A stretch of DNA of 64,000 nt from contig CAJQPR010000105.1 of assembly GCA_905480255.1 (NCBI GenBank), positions 43,026 through 107,025 on the forward strand, written 5' to 3'. Shown in pieces: positions 20,144-30,613 of the stretch. This DNA comes from an uncultured Woeseiaceae bacterium (GTDB lineage: Bacteria > Pseudomonadota > Gammaproteobacteria > Steroidobacterales > Woeseiaceae). The notes under the pieces were generated by a model. It did no database searches. It saw only the letters and a program-made list of their open reading frames with translations, and was not told where the DNA came from. Each line of letters starts with the position of its first letter. The stretch's first letter is position 1. The position numbers and the translations under genes were made by a program.

Positions 20144-22366
20144 ATGGAACTGGGAGTATTTGGAATGACGCTCAATATTAAGACGACGATCGGCTCTTCA
20201 TACCGACGTTGGGTCATGCAAATGGCTGCGGCAATGCTTGCACTTTGCGCTTTGAACGCAAATGCGCAGGAAAGCAATCGCTTGCAGGACATTCAGGTTC
20301 AGAGCCTGCCGGGACAGCGCGTAGAACTTAAGTTGATCTTAAGCGGCACGGCTCCGGATCCGCTCGCTTTTACAATCGAGGATCCCGCACGTATCGCACT
20401 AGACCTGCCGGAAACGACGCTTGGTCTAACGTCGCGCCGACGGGATGTAAATCTCGGTCCTCTCGATACCGTTCTGACCGCTGAGGCCAATGGTCGGACT
20501 CGCGTGGTGCTGAACCTGGATTCGATGGTGCCCTACGAAACCCGAAAAAGTGGCAATACTATTTTCATAACACTGGGAACAGAAGGTGGTGCGGACGCAG
20601 GGACAACACAGTTCAGCGGTAGTTCGGCCCCGGCGTCGGCTTCGCCATCCTTTGCAGCAAGTGGTGCACGACAAATAAACAGCGTTGATTTCCGTCGTAC
20701 TCGGGATGGCGGAGGACGCATTCTCGTTAACCTAAGCGACCCGTCAACACCCGTTGATATACGCCAGGAAGGCGGACGCGTCGTTGCAGTGTTCAAAGAC
20801 ACCAGTTTGCCGGCCGAGCTAATGCGTCGACTGGACGTGATGGATTTCGCAACCCCGGTCACCACGGTTGATACGCTCCGGACCAATCTTGATACACGTA
20901 TCGTGGTCACGGCAGAAGGTAAGTACGAGCAACTTGCTTACCAGTCAGACAACGAATTTACGATTGAAATAAATCCCGCTGCTGAGGAAGCTGATGCGAC
21001 CTCATCATTGTTTTCCGAATCCAAGGAATATGAAGGTCAGCGACTGACACTTAATTTTCAGGATATTGAGACGCGCGCCGTACTCCAGCTCCTGGCTGAA
21101 ACGTCCGGGCGCAATATCGTGGTTTCGGATACCGTTCAGGGCAACGTGACCCTTCGATTGCGGAACGTACCCTGGGATCAGGCGCTCGATATCGTCATGA
21201 CGACCAAGGGTCTGGACATGCGCGAGAACGGCAATGTCATTATTGTTGCGCCGGCAGAGGAAATTGCTGCACGCGAAACTGCTGATCTCGAGGCGCGACA
21301 AGCCATTCTTGAACTTGAACCCCTCTATTCCGAGTTCCTCCAGGTTAACTACGCTAAAGCCTCGGATCTTGCCTCACTTATCGGTGGCGGCGGTGGCGGC
21401 GGTGCTGCAGGTGCTGGATCAAACGCGCTCCTTTCAGATCGTGGCAGTGTCGGTATCGATGATCGCACCAACACCCTGCTGGTTCAGGACACAGCTGAGC
21501 GACTGCAGGATATTCGCAGGCTGGTTCGAACGCTCGATATTCCGATTCGCCAGGTTCTGATCGAATCACGAATTGTTGTCGTCAACGATGACTTCAGCCG
21601 CGACCTTGGCGTGCGATTCGGCTTCACTGGTGTAACTGATAACTCCAACGATGGCCTGATTTCCGTCACAGGTACTGGTGAAGGCAGTAGCGTTATCACT
21701 GACTCGGCGATCGACAATCTGAATACTATAGGTACGCCGTTCCCGGTTGCATTGCCGGGCATCGCGGATCGATACAACGTAAACGTACCGATTCAAAACC
21801 CGGCTGGCAGACTTGCCCTGGCGGTACTCGATTCGGACTACATCGTTGATCTTGAACTGACTGCTTTGCAGGCGGAAGGTCGCGGTGAGATCGTTTCAAC
21901 ACCTCGTGTGATCACCGCGAATCAGAAGGAAGCGCGGATTGAGCAGGGCGTTGAAATTGCATATCAGGAATCTGCATCTTCAGGTGCGACGACGACACAG
22001 TTCAAGAAAGCTGTCCTCGCATTGACTGTAACGCCGCAAATTACGCCGGATGACAACATCATCATGGATCTGCTCGTCAGCAAGGACAACGTTGGCGAAC
22101 TGACACCGAGCGCAACTGGCGGACTGGTACCAAGTATCGATACGCGTTCAGTAGAAACGCAGGTGCTGGTGCGTGATGGGCAAACCGTGGTGCTGGGTGG
22201 CATTTATGAAACCGAGCGCCGCGAGACAATAAGCAAAGTGCCTTTCTTAGGCGATATTCCAGGGGTTGGGGCTCTGTTCCGATCGAAATCAAACGTTTCG
22301 AACAAAGCAGAGTTGTTGATTTTTGTAACGCCGAGGATCCTCGAAGAGGGATCCAGCATCTACTAG
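20144..22366 (+). CDS. pilQ: Type IV pilus secretin PilQ
   Basis: AMIN-like N-terminus, secretin domain (VLGGIYETERRETISKVPFLGDIPGVGALFRS); likely start at an internal Met. Confidence 0.96.
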   Translation: MELGVFGMTLNIKTTIGSSYRRWVMQMAAAMLALCALNANAQESNRLQDIQVQSLPGQRVELKLILSGTAPDPLAFTIEDPARIALDLPETTLGLTSRRRDVNLGPLDTVLTAEANGRTRVVLNLDSMVPYETRKSGNTIFITLGTEGGADAGTTQFSGSSAPASASPSFAASGARQINSVDFRRTRDGGGRILVNLSDPSTPVDIRQEGGRVVAVFKDTSLPAELMRRLDVMDFATPVTTVDTLRTNLDTRIVVTAEGKYEQLAYQSDNEFTIEINPAAEEADATSSLFSESKEYEGQRLTLNFQDIETRAVLQLLAETSGRNIVVSDTVQGNVTLRLRNVPWDQALDIVMTTKGLDMRENGNVIIVAPAEEIAARETADLEARQAILELEPLYSEFLQVNYAKASDLASLIGGGGGGGAAGAGSNALLSDRGSVGIDDRTNTLLVQDTAERLQDIRRLVRTLDIPIRQVLIESRIVVVNDDFSRDLGVRFGFTGVTDNSNDGLISVTGTGEGSSVITDSAIDNLNTIGTPFPVALPGIADRYNVNVPIQNPAGRLALAVLDSDYIVDLELTALQAEGRGEIVSTPRVITANQKEARIEQGVEIAYQESASSGATTTQFKKAVLALTVTPQITPDDNIIMDLLVSKDNVGELTPSATGGLVPSIDTRSVETQVLVRDGQTVVLGGIYETERRETISKVPFLGDIPGVGALFRSKSNVSNKAELLIFVTPRILEEGSSIY

Positions 22367-22409
22367 CCGTCGAATTTTTCAGAACGGTCAAAAGCAAGGA
22401 ATTGGGCAC

Positions 22410-24260
22410 ATGAGAAAATTAATTCATCTCGCGACAATGATAGCGGCGATGGCACTGGTGGGCTGCGGCGAGAATACGATTACAGCACCTCCCGGATCAG
22501 GCGGAGTGCCTGGTGCCGGAGCACCTGTCGCAGGCGTAACTGTCCTGGCGAGCAGCCCGTCACTGCCATCGGATGCCGCTCAGACTCTGACGATCCAGGC
22601 GATTGTCCGGGACGCTAACAACGTCGCGATGGACGGCGTTACAGTCATCATGTCTTCGGACTCAGGGACGCTGACGATCACCAATCCGGTCACGGATCAG
22701 AGCGGTATCGTTAATGCGATACTGAACGGTGGAGGCGACCCTACGCCAAGATCTATCACGGTCACCGCAGACGCGCAGGGGGTAACCGGTAGCGTCAGCG
22801 TAGATGTGACAGGCACTGACATCTCTATTACGGGCGCAAGCTCACTCCCGCAGGGCGATACGGCATCGTTTACCGTTGTGCTGCTCGATGCCGCCGGTAA
22901 CGGCATCGGTGGTCAGACGGTCGATGTTTCATCTGCAAACGGCAACACGCTGGCATCCGCTTCGCTAACCACCGACGCAAGTGGTCAGGCACAGGTTGAC
23001 GTTACCGCCTCGGCGCCCGGACTGGACACACTCACCGCGACCGCATTGGGTATTTCTGCGACAACGGATCTGAATGTCTCGGATGACAGCTTTGTGTTGA
23101 CAGCCCCTATCGTCGGCGACGAGATTGTTCTCAATACTGCTACACCAGTGTCACTGACCTGGTCTGTCGGCGGAGTCGCACAGGCCGGACAGACAATCAC
23201 ATTCAGCTCCACACGTGGAACCCTGTCGGCACCGACCGCCATAACGGATGGAGCTGGTGTAGCAACTGTGTCGATTCAGTCGACCAATGCCGGACCGGCA
23301 CAGATTACGGCGAGCAATGCCAACAATACGAGTACGTCAGTGGATGTACAGTTTATTGCGGATACGCCGGCAAACATCGACGTGCAGGCGAACCCGTTTA
23401 CGGTAGGTCCTAACGAGCAAAGTCAGATTACCGCGATTGTTCGTGATGCAGCCGGCAACCTGGTGACCAACGCCACGGTTCAGTTCGATTTGCAGGACGT
23501 CACTGGTGGCCAGCTTTCGGTTGCCTCCGCGCAGACCGATTTCCTCGGTCGAGCCCAGACGTTCTATACGTCGAGCTCTACGACGAGTGCCAACAACGGT
23601 GTCGTAATTACCGGCACGGTACAGGGAACGGCGATTGCCGACAGTGTTGCACTGACGGTCGCACAGCGTGAAGTATTTATCTCGATCGGTACTGGAAACA
23701 CTATCTTCGAGCCGAATTCTGCACAATATCGGGTCGAGTTTGCTATTCAGATTACTGATTCCCAGGGTAATGGTGTCGAGGGTGTAACGGTTCAGGCCGG
23801 CATACTGTCGGACAACTACTACAAGGGCTTCTGGTTCTTCGATGTGCTCGCTGGAGCGTGGTTCCAGAACGTTACTGCCGGGCCTTGTGCTGATGAAGAC
23901 ACGAACCGGAATGGTGTTCTGGATTTCTTCCCTAACGTTCCGGTTGATGAGGATGTCAACCTGAGTGGACGAATCGAAGCGGGTAACATAGCCACTGCTG
24001 CTGCCCAATCTACAGGTACAGGAACGTTCGTCACCGATGCGGCTGGTTTCGGCATCATCGATGTAATTTATCCTCAGGATAATGCGCGCTGGGTCGAAGT
24101 GACGCTCGAGGCGAAGACCTCGGTTCAGGGTACGGAATTTGCGTCGGCAAGCTCATTCGTCCTGCCTATCAACGGCGACGATGTGGATGATGAGAACGAA
24201 GCACCACCGGGCACCATCAGCCCGTTTGGTTCGAGCGGATCCTGCCTGGATACGCAGTAA
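22410..24260 (+). CDS. Ig-like (Big_1/invasin-type) repeat lipoprotein with EF-hand-like loops
   Basis: Signal peptide with lipobox LVGC; repeated Ig-like strands (TDASGQAQVDVTA, TDGAGVATVSIQS); DEDTNRNGVLD and DEDVNLSGRIE. Confidence 0.85.
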   Translation: MRKLIHLATMIAAMALVGCGENTITAPPGSGGVPGAGAPVAGVTVLASSPSLPSDAAQTLTIQAIVRDANNVAMDGVTVIMSSDSGTLTITNPVTDQSGIVNAILNGGGDPTPRSITVTADAQGVTGSVSVDVTGTDISITGASSLPQGDTASFTVVLLDAAGNGIGGQTVDVSSANGNTLASASLTTDASGQAQVDVTASAPGLDTLTATALGISATTDLNVSDDSFVLTAPIVGDEIVLNTATPVSLTWSVGGVAQAGQTITFSSTRGTLSAPTAITDGAGVATVSIQSTNAGPAQITASNANNTSTSVDVQFIADTPANIDVQANPFTVGPNEQSQITAIVRDAAGNLVTNATVQFDLQDVTGGQLSVASAQTDFLGRAQTFYTSSSTTSANNGVVITGTVQGTAIADSVALTVAQREVFISIGTGNTIFEPNSAQYRVEFAIQITDSQGNGVEGVTVQAGILSDNYYKGFWFFDVLAGAWFQNVTAGPCADEDTNRNGVLDFFPNVPVDEDVNLSGRIEAGNIATAAAQSTGTGTFVTDAAGFGIIDVIYPQDNARWVEVTLEAKTSVQGTEFASASSFVLPINGDDVDDENEAPPGTISPFGSSGSCLDTQ

Positions 24261-24269
24261 GGAAAACTG

Positions 24270-24299
24270 AGAAAGCCAACCTCCGGGTTGGCTTTCTCC
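24270..24299 (+). terminator. Perfect 13-bp-stem hairpin after the Ig-repeat gene
   Basis: GAGAAAGCCAACC-tccg-GGTTGGCTTTCTC; only a weak U tract (cttcaac). Confidence 0.5.
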
Positions 24300-24317
24300 T
24301 TCAACCTCTATCAAATA

Positions 24318-24830
24318 ATGAAGCTACAGCAAAACCTGTTTCTGATCGGTCCGATGGGCGCCGGCAAGTCAGCCGTCGGCCGACAGCTTGCACGCTTACT
24401 GCATCTTGATTTCTTCGACAGCGACGAGGAAATCGAGAATCGCACCGGCGTGGATATTCCCTTTATTTTCGAAAAAGAGGGTGAGGAAGGATTTCGCAAA
24501 CGTGAGGTCAAGGTAATTGACGAGCTGTCGCAGAGGCAGGGAATTGTGCTGGCAACAGGTGGTGGGGCGGTACTGGATGCAAGTAGCCGCAGTCATTTGG
24601 GTGGCCGGGGCTACGTTATCTATTTGCATACAACCGTCGCACAGCAACTTGAGCGTACCCAGCGCGGGCGAAACCGGCCGCTTCTCGACAACGAAGACAA
24701 GGAAGTGGTCCTTCAGGAACTGATGACCGTCAGGGACCCACTGTATCGCGAAATTGCTGACCTGGTTATCGAAACGGATGGCCGACGTGTCCGCGAAGTT
24801 GCTCAGGAGATCCGCGACACTTTGCAATGA
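24318..24830 (+). CDS. aroK: Shikimate kinase
   Basis: NLFLIGPMGAGKSAVGRQLA; start at internal ATG 24318. Confidence 0.96.
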   Translation: MKLQQNLFLIGPMGAGKSAVGRQLARLLHLDFFDSDEEIENRTGVDIPFIFEKEGEEGFRKREVKVIDELSQRQGIVLATGGGAVLDASSRSHLGGRGYVIYLHTTVAQQLERTQRGRNRPLLDNEDKEVVLQELMTVRDPLYREIADLVIETDGRRVREVAQEIRDTLQ

Positions 24831-24854
24831 TCGTGATCCTGCTAATTATTCCGA

Positions 24855-24901
24855 GCAAGGTTCGGGGCTCTGACCCCATTTTTCCAAATTTACTGTAATC
24901 T
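24855..24901. repeat. REP-like element containing GGGGCTCTGACCCC
   Basis: 24864-24877 ggggctctgacccc (reverse complement GGGGTCAGAGCCCC) followed by a T/A-rich segment; resembles short repeats seen near REP-associated transposases. Confidence 0.4.
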
Positions 24902-24911
24902 CGTCCGCCTG

Positions 24912-25982
24912 ATGAATACGAATTCACTAACCGTAGAACTCGGCGACCGCAGCTATCCGATCGTAATTGGCGCGGGGCATCTCGCCGGCGGCTACGACCT
25001 CACAGAACACATGCCCGGTGACAGCTGCCTTGTTGTGACTAACGAGACCGTTGCCCCGCTTTACTTTGACAAACTGCGCTCATGTCTCGGCGACACAAGG
25101 TCAACGCATATTGAGTTGCCCGATGGTGAGGCGTTCAAGACCATTAGTACTGCGAACGCCATCATCGATGAACTGGTCGCGAGAAGGGCTGGCAGAGACA
25201 CCACCGTGGTCGCGCTTGGTGGCGGTGTCGTGGGCGACATTGCCGGGTTTGCATCAGCCTGTTACATGCGCGGCGTCGCTTTTATACAGGTTCCGACGAC
25301 TCTGCTCGCACAAGTCGATTCTTCGGTTGGTGGCAAGACCGGCGTAAATCACGAAGGTGGCAAGAACCTCATCGGCGCATTTCACCAGCCGAATATCGTG
25401 TTGATAGATACGGACACACTTTCGACGCTGCCGGATCGTGAGTTCCGGGCAGGTCTGGCCGAGATCATCAAGTACGGAGCAATTGTCGACATAGAATTTT
25501 TTGCCTGGCTTGAGGAAAACATGAGCGCCCTGCTGGACAGGACTCCGGATGCGCTCGCCCATGCTATCCGTCGTTCCTGCGAGCTCAAAGCTGAAGTTGT
25601 CGCAGAAGACGAGAAAGAGGCCGGGAAACGTGCTTTGCTTAATTTTGGCCACACCTTTGGTCACGCAATCGAGAACACTATGGGTTACGGCGACTGGTTG
25701 CACGGTGAGGCGGTTGCTGCCGGCATGGTTATGGCGGCAAAGATGAGCGACATTGCTGTTTCCGAACAAGAGCGACTGACGGCGCTAGTAGGGGCCGCGG
25801 GGCTGCCTGCCGTGCCACCGAAGGCGGGTTCGGAACGGTTAAAAGAGGCCATGCAGCTTGATAAAAAGGTCAAAGCAAACCAGCTGAGATTGATATTGCT
25901 GCGTTCGCTGGGAGACGCCTTCGTCACCGCGGACTATTCGGATGAGATGCTCGGTGAGGTCTTGCAGAGCGCGGATTCCTGA
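24912..25982 (+). CDS. aroB: 3-dehydroquinate synthase
   Basis: LGGGVVGDIAGFASACYMRGV, VDSSVGGKTGVNHEGGKNLIGAFHQP. Confidence 0.97.
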   Translation: MNTNSLTVELGDRSYPIVIGAGHLAGGYDLTEHMPGDSCLVVTNETVAPLYFDKLRSCLGDTRSTHIELPDGEAFKTISTANAIIDELVARRAGRDTTVVALGGGVVGDIAGFASACYMRGVAFIQVPTTLLAQVDSSVGGKTGVNHEGGKNLIGAFHQPNIVLIDTDTLSTLPDREFRAGLAEIIKYGAIVDIEFFAWLEENMSALLDRTPDALAHAIRRSCELKAEVVAEDEKEAGKRALLNFGHTFGHAIENTMGYGDWLHGEAVAAGMVMAAKMSDIAVSEQERLTALVGAAGLPAVPPKAGSERLKEAMQLDKKVKANQLRLILLRSLGDAFVTADYSDEMLGEVLQSADS

Positions 25983-25986
25983 GCTG

Positions 25987-27117
25987 ATGATGACTGACGA
26001 AACGCTGGCGTCATATGCGGCGCACGAAGAAAGCGGCAAAGGTCGTCGCCACAAAGAGCCACCCGCTGCCTATCGCGGGGAGTACCAGCGGGATCGTGAT
26101 CGCATTATTCATTCGACGGCGTTCCGCCGTTTGGTCTACAAAACCCAGGTTTTCGTCAATCATGAAGGGGATCTTTACCGAACCCGGATGACGCATTCTC
26201 TCGAGGTAACCCAAATTGCGCGAACGGTCGCCCGGGCGCTGCGGCTGAATGAGCCGCTGGTGGAGGCAATCAGCCTTGCCCATGATCTCGGCCACACTCC
26301 GTTTGGTCACGCGGGTCAGGACGCGCTGAATGAATGTATGCGCGATTATGGGGGCTTCGAGCATAACCTGCAGTCGCTCCGGGTTGTTGATGAGCTTGAG
26401 GCAAAGTACGCAGATTTCGTTGGACTGAATCTGACTTATGAAACAAGGGAAGGAATCCTGAAACATTGTTCCGCGCGGAATGCGCGTGAATTGGGCGAGC
26501 TCGGCAAGCGATTTCTCGACCGTCGCCAGCCGGGGCTTGAAGCGCAACTGGTGAACATTGCCGACTCAATTGCGTACAACAATCATGATGTAGACGACGG
26601 CTTCAGAGCCGGCCTTCTGCAACTGGATCAGCTCCGTGGACAGGCGCTGTTTGGTGAGCACTACACTGAGGTTCGCCAGCGGTATCCTGAACTGGACGAT
26701 CGGCGGCTAATCTATGAGGTAATTCGACGCATGATCGGACACGTCGTAACGGACCTTATCAACCACACGTCAGATGCGCTTTTAGCGCTGGGTCCTGAAT
26801 CAATTGAAGACGTGCGAAGCCATTCAAAACCCCTTGTCGCTTTCAGCGATGCGGTTTTTGAAAGCCACACTGCGCTCAAGAAGTTTTTGCGTGAAAACCT
26901 GTATCGCCATGATCAGGTTCGACAGATGAATGAGCAAACCCGGGCGATGGTTGAGGTTCTGTTTGAGCGCTACATGTCGGACACCAGCCAGATGCCTCGC
27001 TGGTTCGAAAAGCGAGCGGCGCTTGGCCAGCCCGATGGTCAGGCTCGTGTCGTAGCTGACTACATCGCCGGAATGACGGATCGATTCGCAATCGCGGAGC
27101 ACGATCGCCTGAATTAG
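25987..27117 (+). CDS. dgt: Deoxyguanosinetriphosphate triphosphohydrolase-like protein
   Basis: HD motif SLAHDLGHTPFGHAGQDALN; YRGEYQRDRDRIIHSTAFRRL. Confidence 0.93.
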   Translation: MMTDETLASYAAHEESGKGRRHKEPPAAYRGEYQRDRDRIIHSTAFRRLVYKTQVFVNHEGDLYRTRMTHSLEVTQIARTVARALRLNEPLVEAISLAHDLGHTPFGHAGQDALNECMRDYGGFEHNLQSLRVVDELEAKYADFVGLNLTYETREGILKHCSARNARELGELGKRFLDRRQPGLEAQLVNIADSIAYNNHDVDDGFRAGLLQLDQLRGQALFGEHYTEVRQRYPELDDRRLIYEVIRRMIGHVVTDLINHTSDALLALGPESIEDVRSHSKPLVAFSDAVFESHTALKKFLRENLYRHDQVRQMNEQTRAMVEVLFERYMSDTSQMPRWFEKRAALGQPDGQARVVADYIAGMTDRFAIAEHDRLN

Positions 27118-27125
27118 TTGTTACA

Positions 27126-27869
27126 ATGCGCGGCGATTTTCACCATCCAGGTATAACTGTGAACAACAAGAACATCTCTGTGAAAGACCGACTGATTTTT
27201 GCCATGGACGTGCCGGACTGCGACCGGGCGCGTCAGCTGGCAGACGAGCTCGGAGATTCGGTGACCTTCTATAAAATCGGGCTCGAGCTCATGATGAGTG
27301 GTGGCTATTTCGAGCTGCTGGACTGGATGCTCGAGCGTGATAAGAAAGTTTTCGCAGATCTGAAATTTTTTGATATTCCCGCCACCGTCGGGTCGGCAGT
27401 CAGGCAGCTCAAGGACAGGGGCGCGAGCTGCGTCACCGTTCACGGCAACCAGTCAATCATGGAGGCGGCCGCCGAAAACAAGGGCGACGACCTCAAGATA
27501 CTCGCCGTTACTGTGCTGACCAGCCTCGACCGGGGCGATCTGGATGACCTTGGCTTTGATTGCGACATCGAAGCGTTGGTTTTGTCACGTGCAAGGCGTG
27601 CGCTGGAAGCAGGATGCGATGGCGTTATTTCGTCTGGGCTCGAAGCACCAAAACTCAGAGAATTCATTGATGAAAAACTGCTGGTGATTACGCCGGGAAT
27701 TCGTCCTGTGGATAACAAGCCAACCGGTGACCAGAAGCGTGTTGTCAGCGTGGAACAGGCATTTATCAACGGTGCAGACCACATCGTGGTTGGCAGGCCC
27801 ATTCGGGATGCAGAGAGCCCGCGCGCTGCGGCCGAGGCAATCCAGGCAACAATAGCGGCGCAATTCTGA
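27126..27869 (+). CDS. pyrF: Orotidine-5'-phosphate decarboxylase
   Basis: [29 protein letters not shown]; start possibly GTG near 27162. Confidence 0.95.
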   Translation: MRGDFHHPGITVNNKNISVKDRLIFAMDVPDCDRARQLADELGDSVTFYKIGLELMMSGGYFELLDWMLERDKKVFADLKFFDIPATVGSAVRQLKDRGASCVTVHGNQSIMEAAAENKGDDLKILAVTVLTSLDRGDLDDLGFDCDIEALVLSRARRALEAGCDGVISSGLEAPKLREFIDEKLLVITPGIRPVDNKPTGDQKRVVSVEQAFINGADHIVVGRPIRDAESPRAAAEAIQATIAAQF

Positions 27870-28936
27870 TGCCTGCCCCACTCAAAAACGACCTCTTTCT
27901 CCGGGCGCTGAAGCGCGAGCCCGTGCCCCGTACGCCGCTCTGGATTATGCGCCAGGCGGGCCGGTATTTGCCGGAGTATCGCGAAGTTCGCGCGAAAGCC
28001 GGGGACTTCATGAGCGTCTGCTCCAACCCGGAGCTGGCCTGCGAGGTCACACTGCAGCCGCTTCGTCGTTTCAACCTGGATGCAGCAATACTTTTTTCGG
28101 ATATCCTGACAATTCCTGATGCGATGGGGCTGGGCCTGTATTTTGAAACTGGCGAGGGGCCCAAGTTCGAGCGCCCTGTGAGAACTGAGCGGGAAATCAA
28201 CAATCTTGTTGTCCCGGACGTCGCCGACAAGCTCGGTTACGTATTTGACGCGGTATCGCTGATCAGACGGGAACTTGACGGCCAGGTGCCGCTAATCGGG
28301 TTTTCCGGCAGTCCATTTACCGTGGGGACCTACATGGTCGAGGGCGGATCAAGCCGTGAGTTCCCGACGATAAAAGCGCTGGCTGCACAGAGTCCGGCCG
28401 TTCTCGAGAAGCTTCTGGATGTTGTCGCAACTACCACAACCGATTACCTGAATGCCCAAATCGACGCCGGCGCGCAGGCAATTATGATTTTCGATACCTG
28501 GGGCGCTGCACTTCCCGCTGCCGACTATCGGCGTTTTTCGCTGGCCAATATGCAGAAGATCGTTGCTGGCCTGCAACGGGAAAAAGATGGTGAAGTCATC
28601 CCGGTGATTTTGTTTACCAAGGGCGCGGGCCCGTTGCTTGCAGACATGGTGCAGACTGGCTGTGACGCGCTTGGTGTGGACTGGACTACCGATCTGGCTG
28701 ATGCGCGAAAATATACAAATGATGCGGTTGCGCTGCAAGGCAACCTGAATCCTGCCATGCTGCGAGAATCACCGGAGATGATTCGGCAGGGAGTTGCGGA
28801 CGTCCTGGAAAGTTACGGAACGGGGCCAGGTCATGTCTTTAACCTTGGGCACGGCATCACGCCCGATATAGACCCTGAGCATCTTGGCGTTCTTGTCGAC
28901 GCGGTGCACGAGCTAAGCCCGCAATATCATTCCTGA
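27869..28936 (+). CDS. hemE: Uroporphyrinogen decarboxylase
   Basis: [40 protein letters not shown]. Confidence 0.97.
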   Translation: MPAPLKNDLFLRALKREPVPRTPLWIMRQAGRYLPEYREVRAKAGDFMSVCSNPELACEVTLQPLRRFNLDAAILFSDILTIPDAMGLGLYFETGEGPKFERPVRTEREINNLVVPDVADKLGYVFDAVSLIRRELDGQVPLIGFSGSPFTVGTYMVEGGSSREFPTIKALAAQSPAVLEKLLDVVATTTTDYLNAQIDAGAQAIMIFDTWGAALPAADYRRFSLANMQKIVAGLQREKDGEVIPVILFTKGAGPLLADMVQTGCDALGVDWTTDLADARKYTNDAVALQGNLNPAMLRESPEMIRQGVADVLESYGTGPGHVFNLGHGITPDIDPEHLGVLVDAVHELSPQYHS

Positions 28937-28942
28937 TTTTAA

Positions 28943-30610
28943 TCAGCCAGGTTCGCGCAATGCTCTGCGCAAGATCTTGCCCACATTCGTTTTCGGCAAT
29001 GCGTCCCGAAATTCGATCTCTTTTGGAATTTTGTATCGCGTGAGGTTCTCGCGGCAGTAGTTGAGAACGTCTTTTTCAGTCACGGCCGGATCATTCCTGA
29101 CGACAAAGAGCTTTACGGCTTCTCCTGATTTTTCGTCGGGAACGCCGATGGCCGCCGCCTCGAGGACGCCCGCCATCTCAACCACTATGCCTTCCAGCTC
29201 GTTTGGGTAAACATTGAAGCCGGATACCAGGATCATGTCTTTTTTTCGATCCTCGATATAGACGAAACCGTCGTTATCCACCCGGCCTATGTCGCCAGTA
29301 CGGAACCAGCCGCCAGCGAACATGACCTTGTCCGTTTCATCCTGATTTTGCCAATAGCCCTCCATAACCTGGGGGCCGCGGACACAAATCTCGCCAATGG
29401 CGCCAGCTTCAACGCCGTTGCCATCATCGTCGCAAATACGCACTTCGGTCGATGATATAGGCAAACCAATCGAACCGTTAAACTCGGTCGAATTAAGCGG
29501 ATTGATTGTCGCTGCCGGTGAAGTTTCGGTCAGGCCGTACGCCTGAACCACAGGTTTGCCAGTCACCTGTTGCCATCGTCTCGCAACGGCCTCCTGAACT
29601 GCCATGCCTCCGCCAATCGTCAGTCGCAACGCGCCAAAATCGACCGACTCGAAACCGGGCGTGTTTAGCAGTGAAGCAAACATCGTATTGACACCGGTAA
29701 AGTAGGCGAATCGGTGTCTTCGCAGCTCCGTGATGAAACCTGCAGCGTCCCGCGGATTCGTAATCAGCACGTTTTCGCCGCCCAGCCACATCATCAGCAG
29801 GCAGTTACTCTTGAGCGAAAATATGTGATAAAGCGGCAAAGCCGTGATCGCGACAATGCGGTCTATGTCATCGAATACTCCGCCGGTCCACGCTTCTGTC
29901 TGAAAAACGTTGTGTACCATGTTGCGGTGGCTGAGCATGGCTCCCTTGGCCAGGCCTGTGGTGCCACCGGTATATTGCAAAAAGGCAATGTCGGCAAAAC
30001 CAAGCTCGACCGGCGACAGTTCACTCTTCCTGCCTTGTCGCATCGCCTTTTTGAAGGTGATGCTGCCTGGCAGTGAGAATGTCGGCACGCTCTTCTTCAC
30101 ATACTTAAGTACGAAATTTGTCAGCGGGCCTTTTGGCCAGTTAAGAAGGTCGCCCACGCCCGTGGTAATAACCTGGTCGACTTTGGTATCGGCAATTACC
30201 TCCTGCAGCGTCGTTGCGAAATTTTCGAGAACCACAATGCAGCGAGCCCCGGAGTCCGTGAGCTGATGTTTGAGTTCGCGCGCGGTATACAAAGGGTTGA
30301 TGTTGACAACGACCAGGCCGGCGCGAAAGATTCCGCAGAGCGCAATCGGATACTGCAGCAAGTTGGGCAACATGATGGCGACGCGCTCTCCGCGCACCAG
30401 GCCCAATTCGTTTTGCAGGTAGCTGGCAAATTGCAGCGAAAAACGATCGAGGTCTGCGTAGGTGAGAGTCGTCCCCATGTTCGTGTATGCCGGGCGATCA
30501 GCATACTCACGCAGTGAAAAATCGATCATCTCGCGCAGAGAGCGGAATTTGGGCGTTGGTATTTCTGCGGGCACGCCTTCCGGGTATGACTTCAGCCAGG
30601 ACTTATGCAA
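28943..30610 (-). CDS. fadD: Long-chain fatty acid-CoA ligase
   Basis: LQYTGGTTGLAKGAMLSHRN, AYGLTETSP, GWFRTGDIGRVD. Confidence 0.94.
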   Translation of the reverse strand: MHKSWLKSYPEGVPAEIPTPKFRSLREMIDFSLREYADRPAYTNMGTTLTYADLDRFSLQFASYLQNELGLVRGERVAIMLPNLLQYPIALCGIFRAGLVVVNINPLYTARELKHQLTDSGARCIVVLENFATTLQEVIADTKVDQVITTGVGDLLNWPKGPLTNFVLKYVKKSVPTFSLPGSITFKKAMRQGRKSELSPVELGFADIAFLQYTGGTTGLAKGAMLSHRNMVHNVFQTEAWTGGVFDDIDRIVAITALPLYHIFSLKSNCLLMMWLGGENVLITNPRDAAGFITELRRHRFAYFTGVNTMFASLLNTPGFESVDFGALRLTIGGGMAVQEAVARRWQQVTGKPVVQAYGLTETSPAATINPLNSTEFNGSIGLPISSTEVRICDDDGNGVEAGAIGEICVRGPQVMEGYWQNQDETDKVMFAGGWFRTGDIGRVDNDGFVYIEDRKKDMILVSGFNVYPNELEGIVVEMAGVLEAAAIGVPDEKSGEAVKLFVVRNDPAVTEKDVLNYCRENLTRYKIPKEIEFRDALPKTNVGKILRRALREPG

Positions 30611-30613
30611 TTA

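Noticed and set aside
23337-24008. 223-aa minus-strand ORF inside the Ig-repeat gene
   Set aside because: Arg-rich shadow frame; the opposite strand has a signal peptide, lipobox and repeats
27707-27715. Perfect DnaA box TGTGGATAA within pyrF
   Set aside because: Isolated single 9-mer in coding sequence, likely chance, with no AT-rich element or partner box
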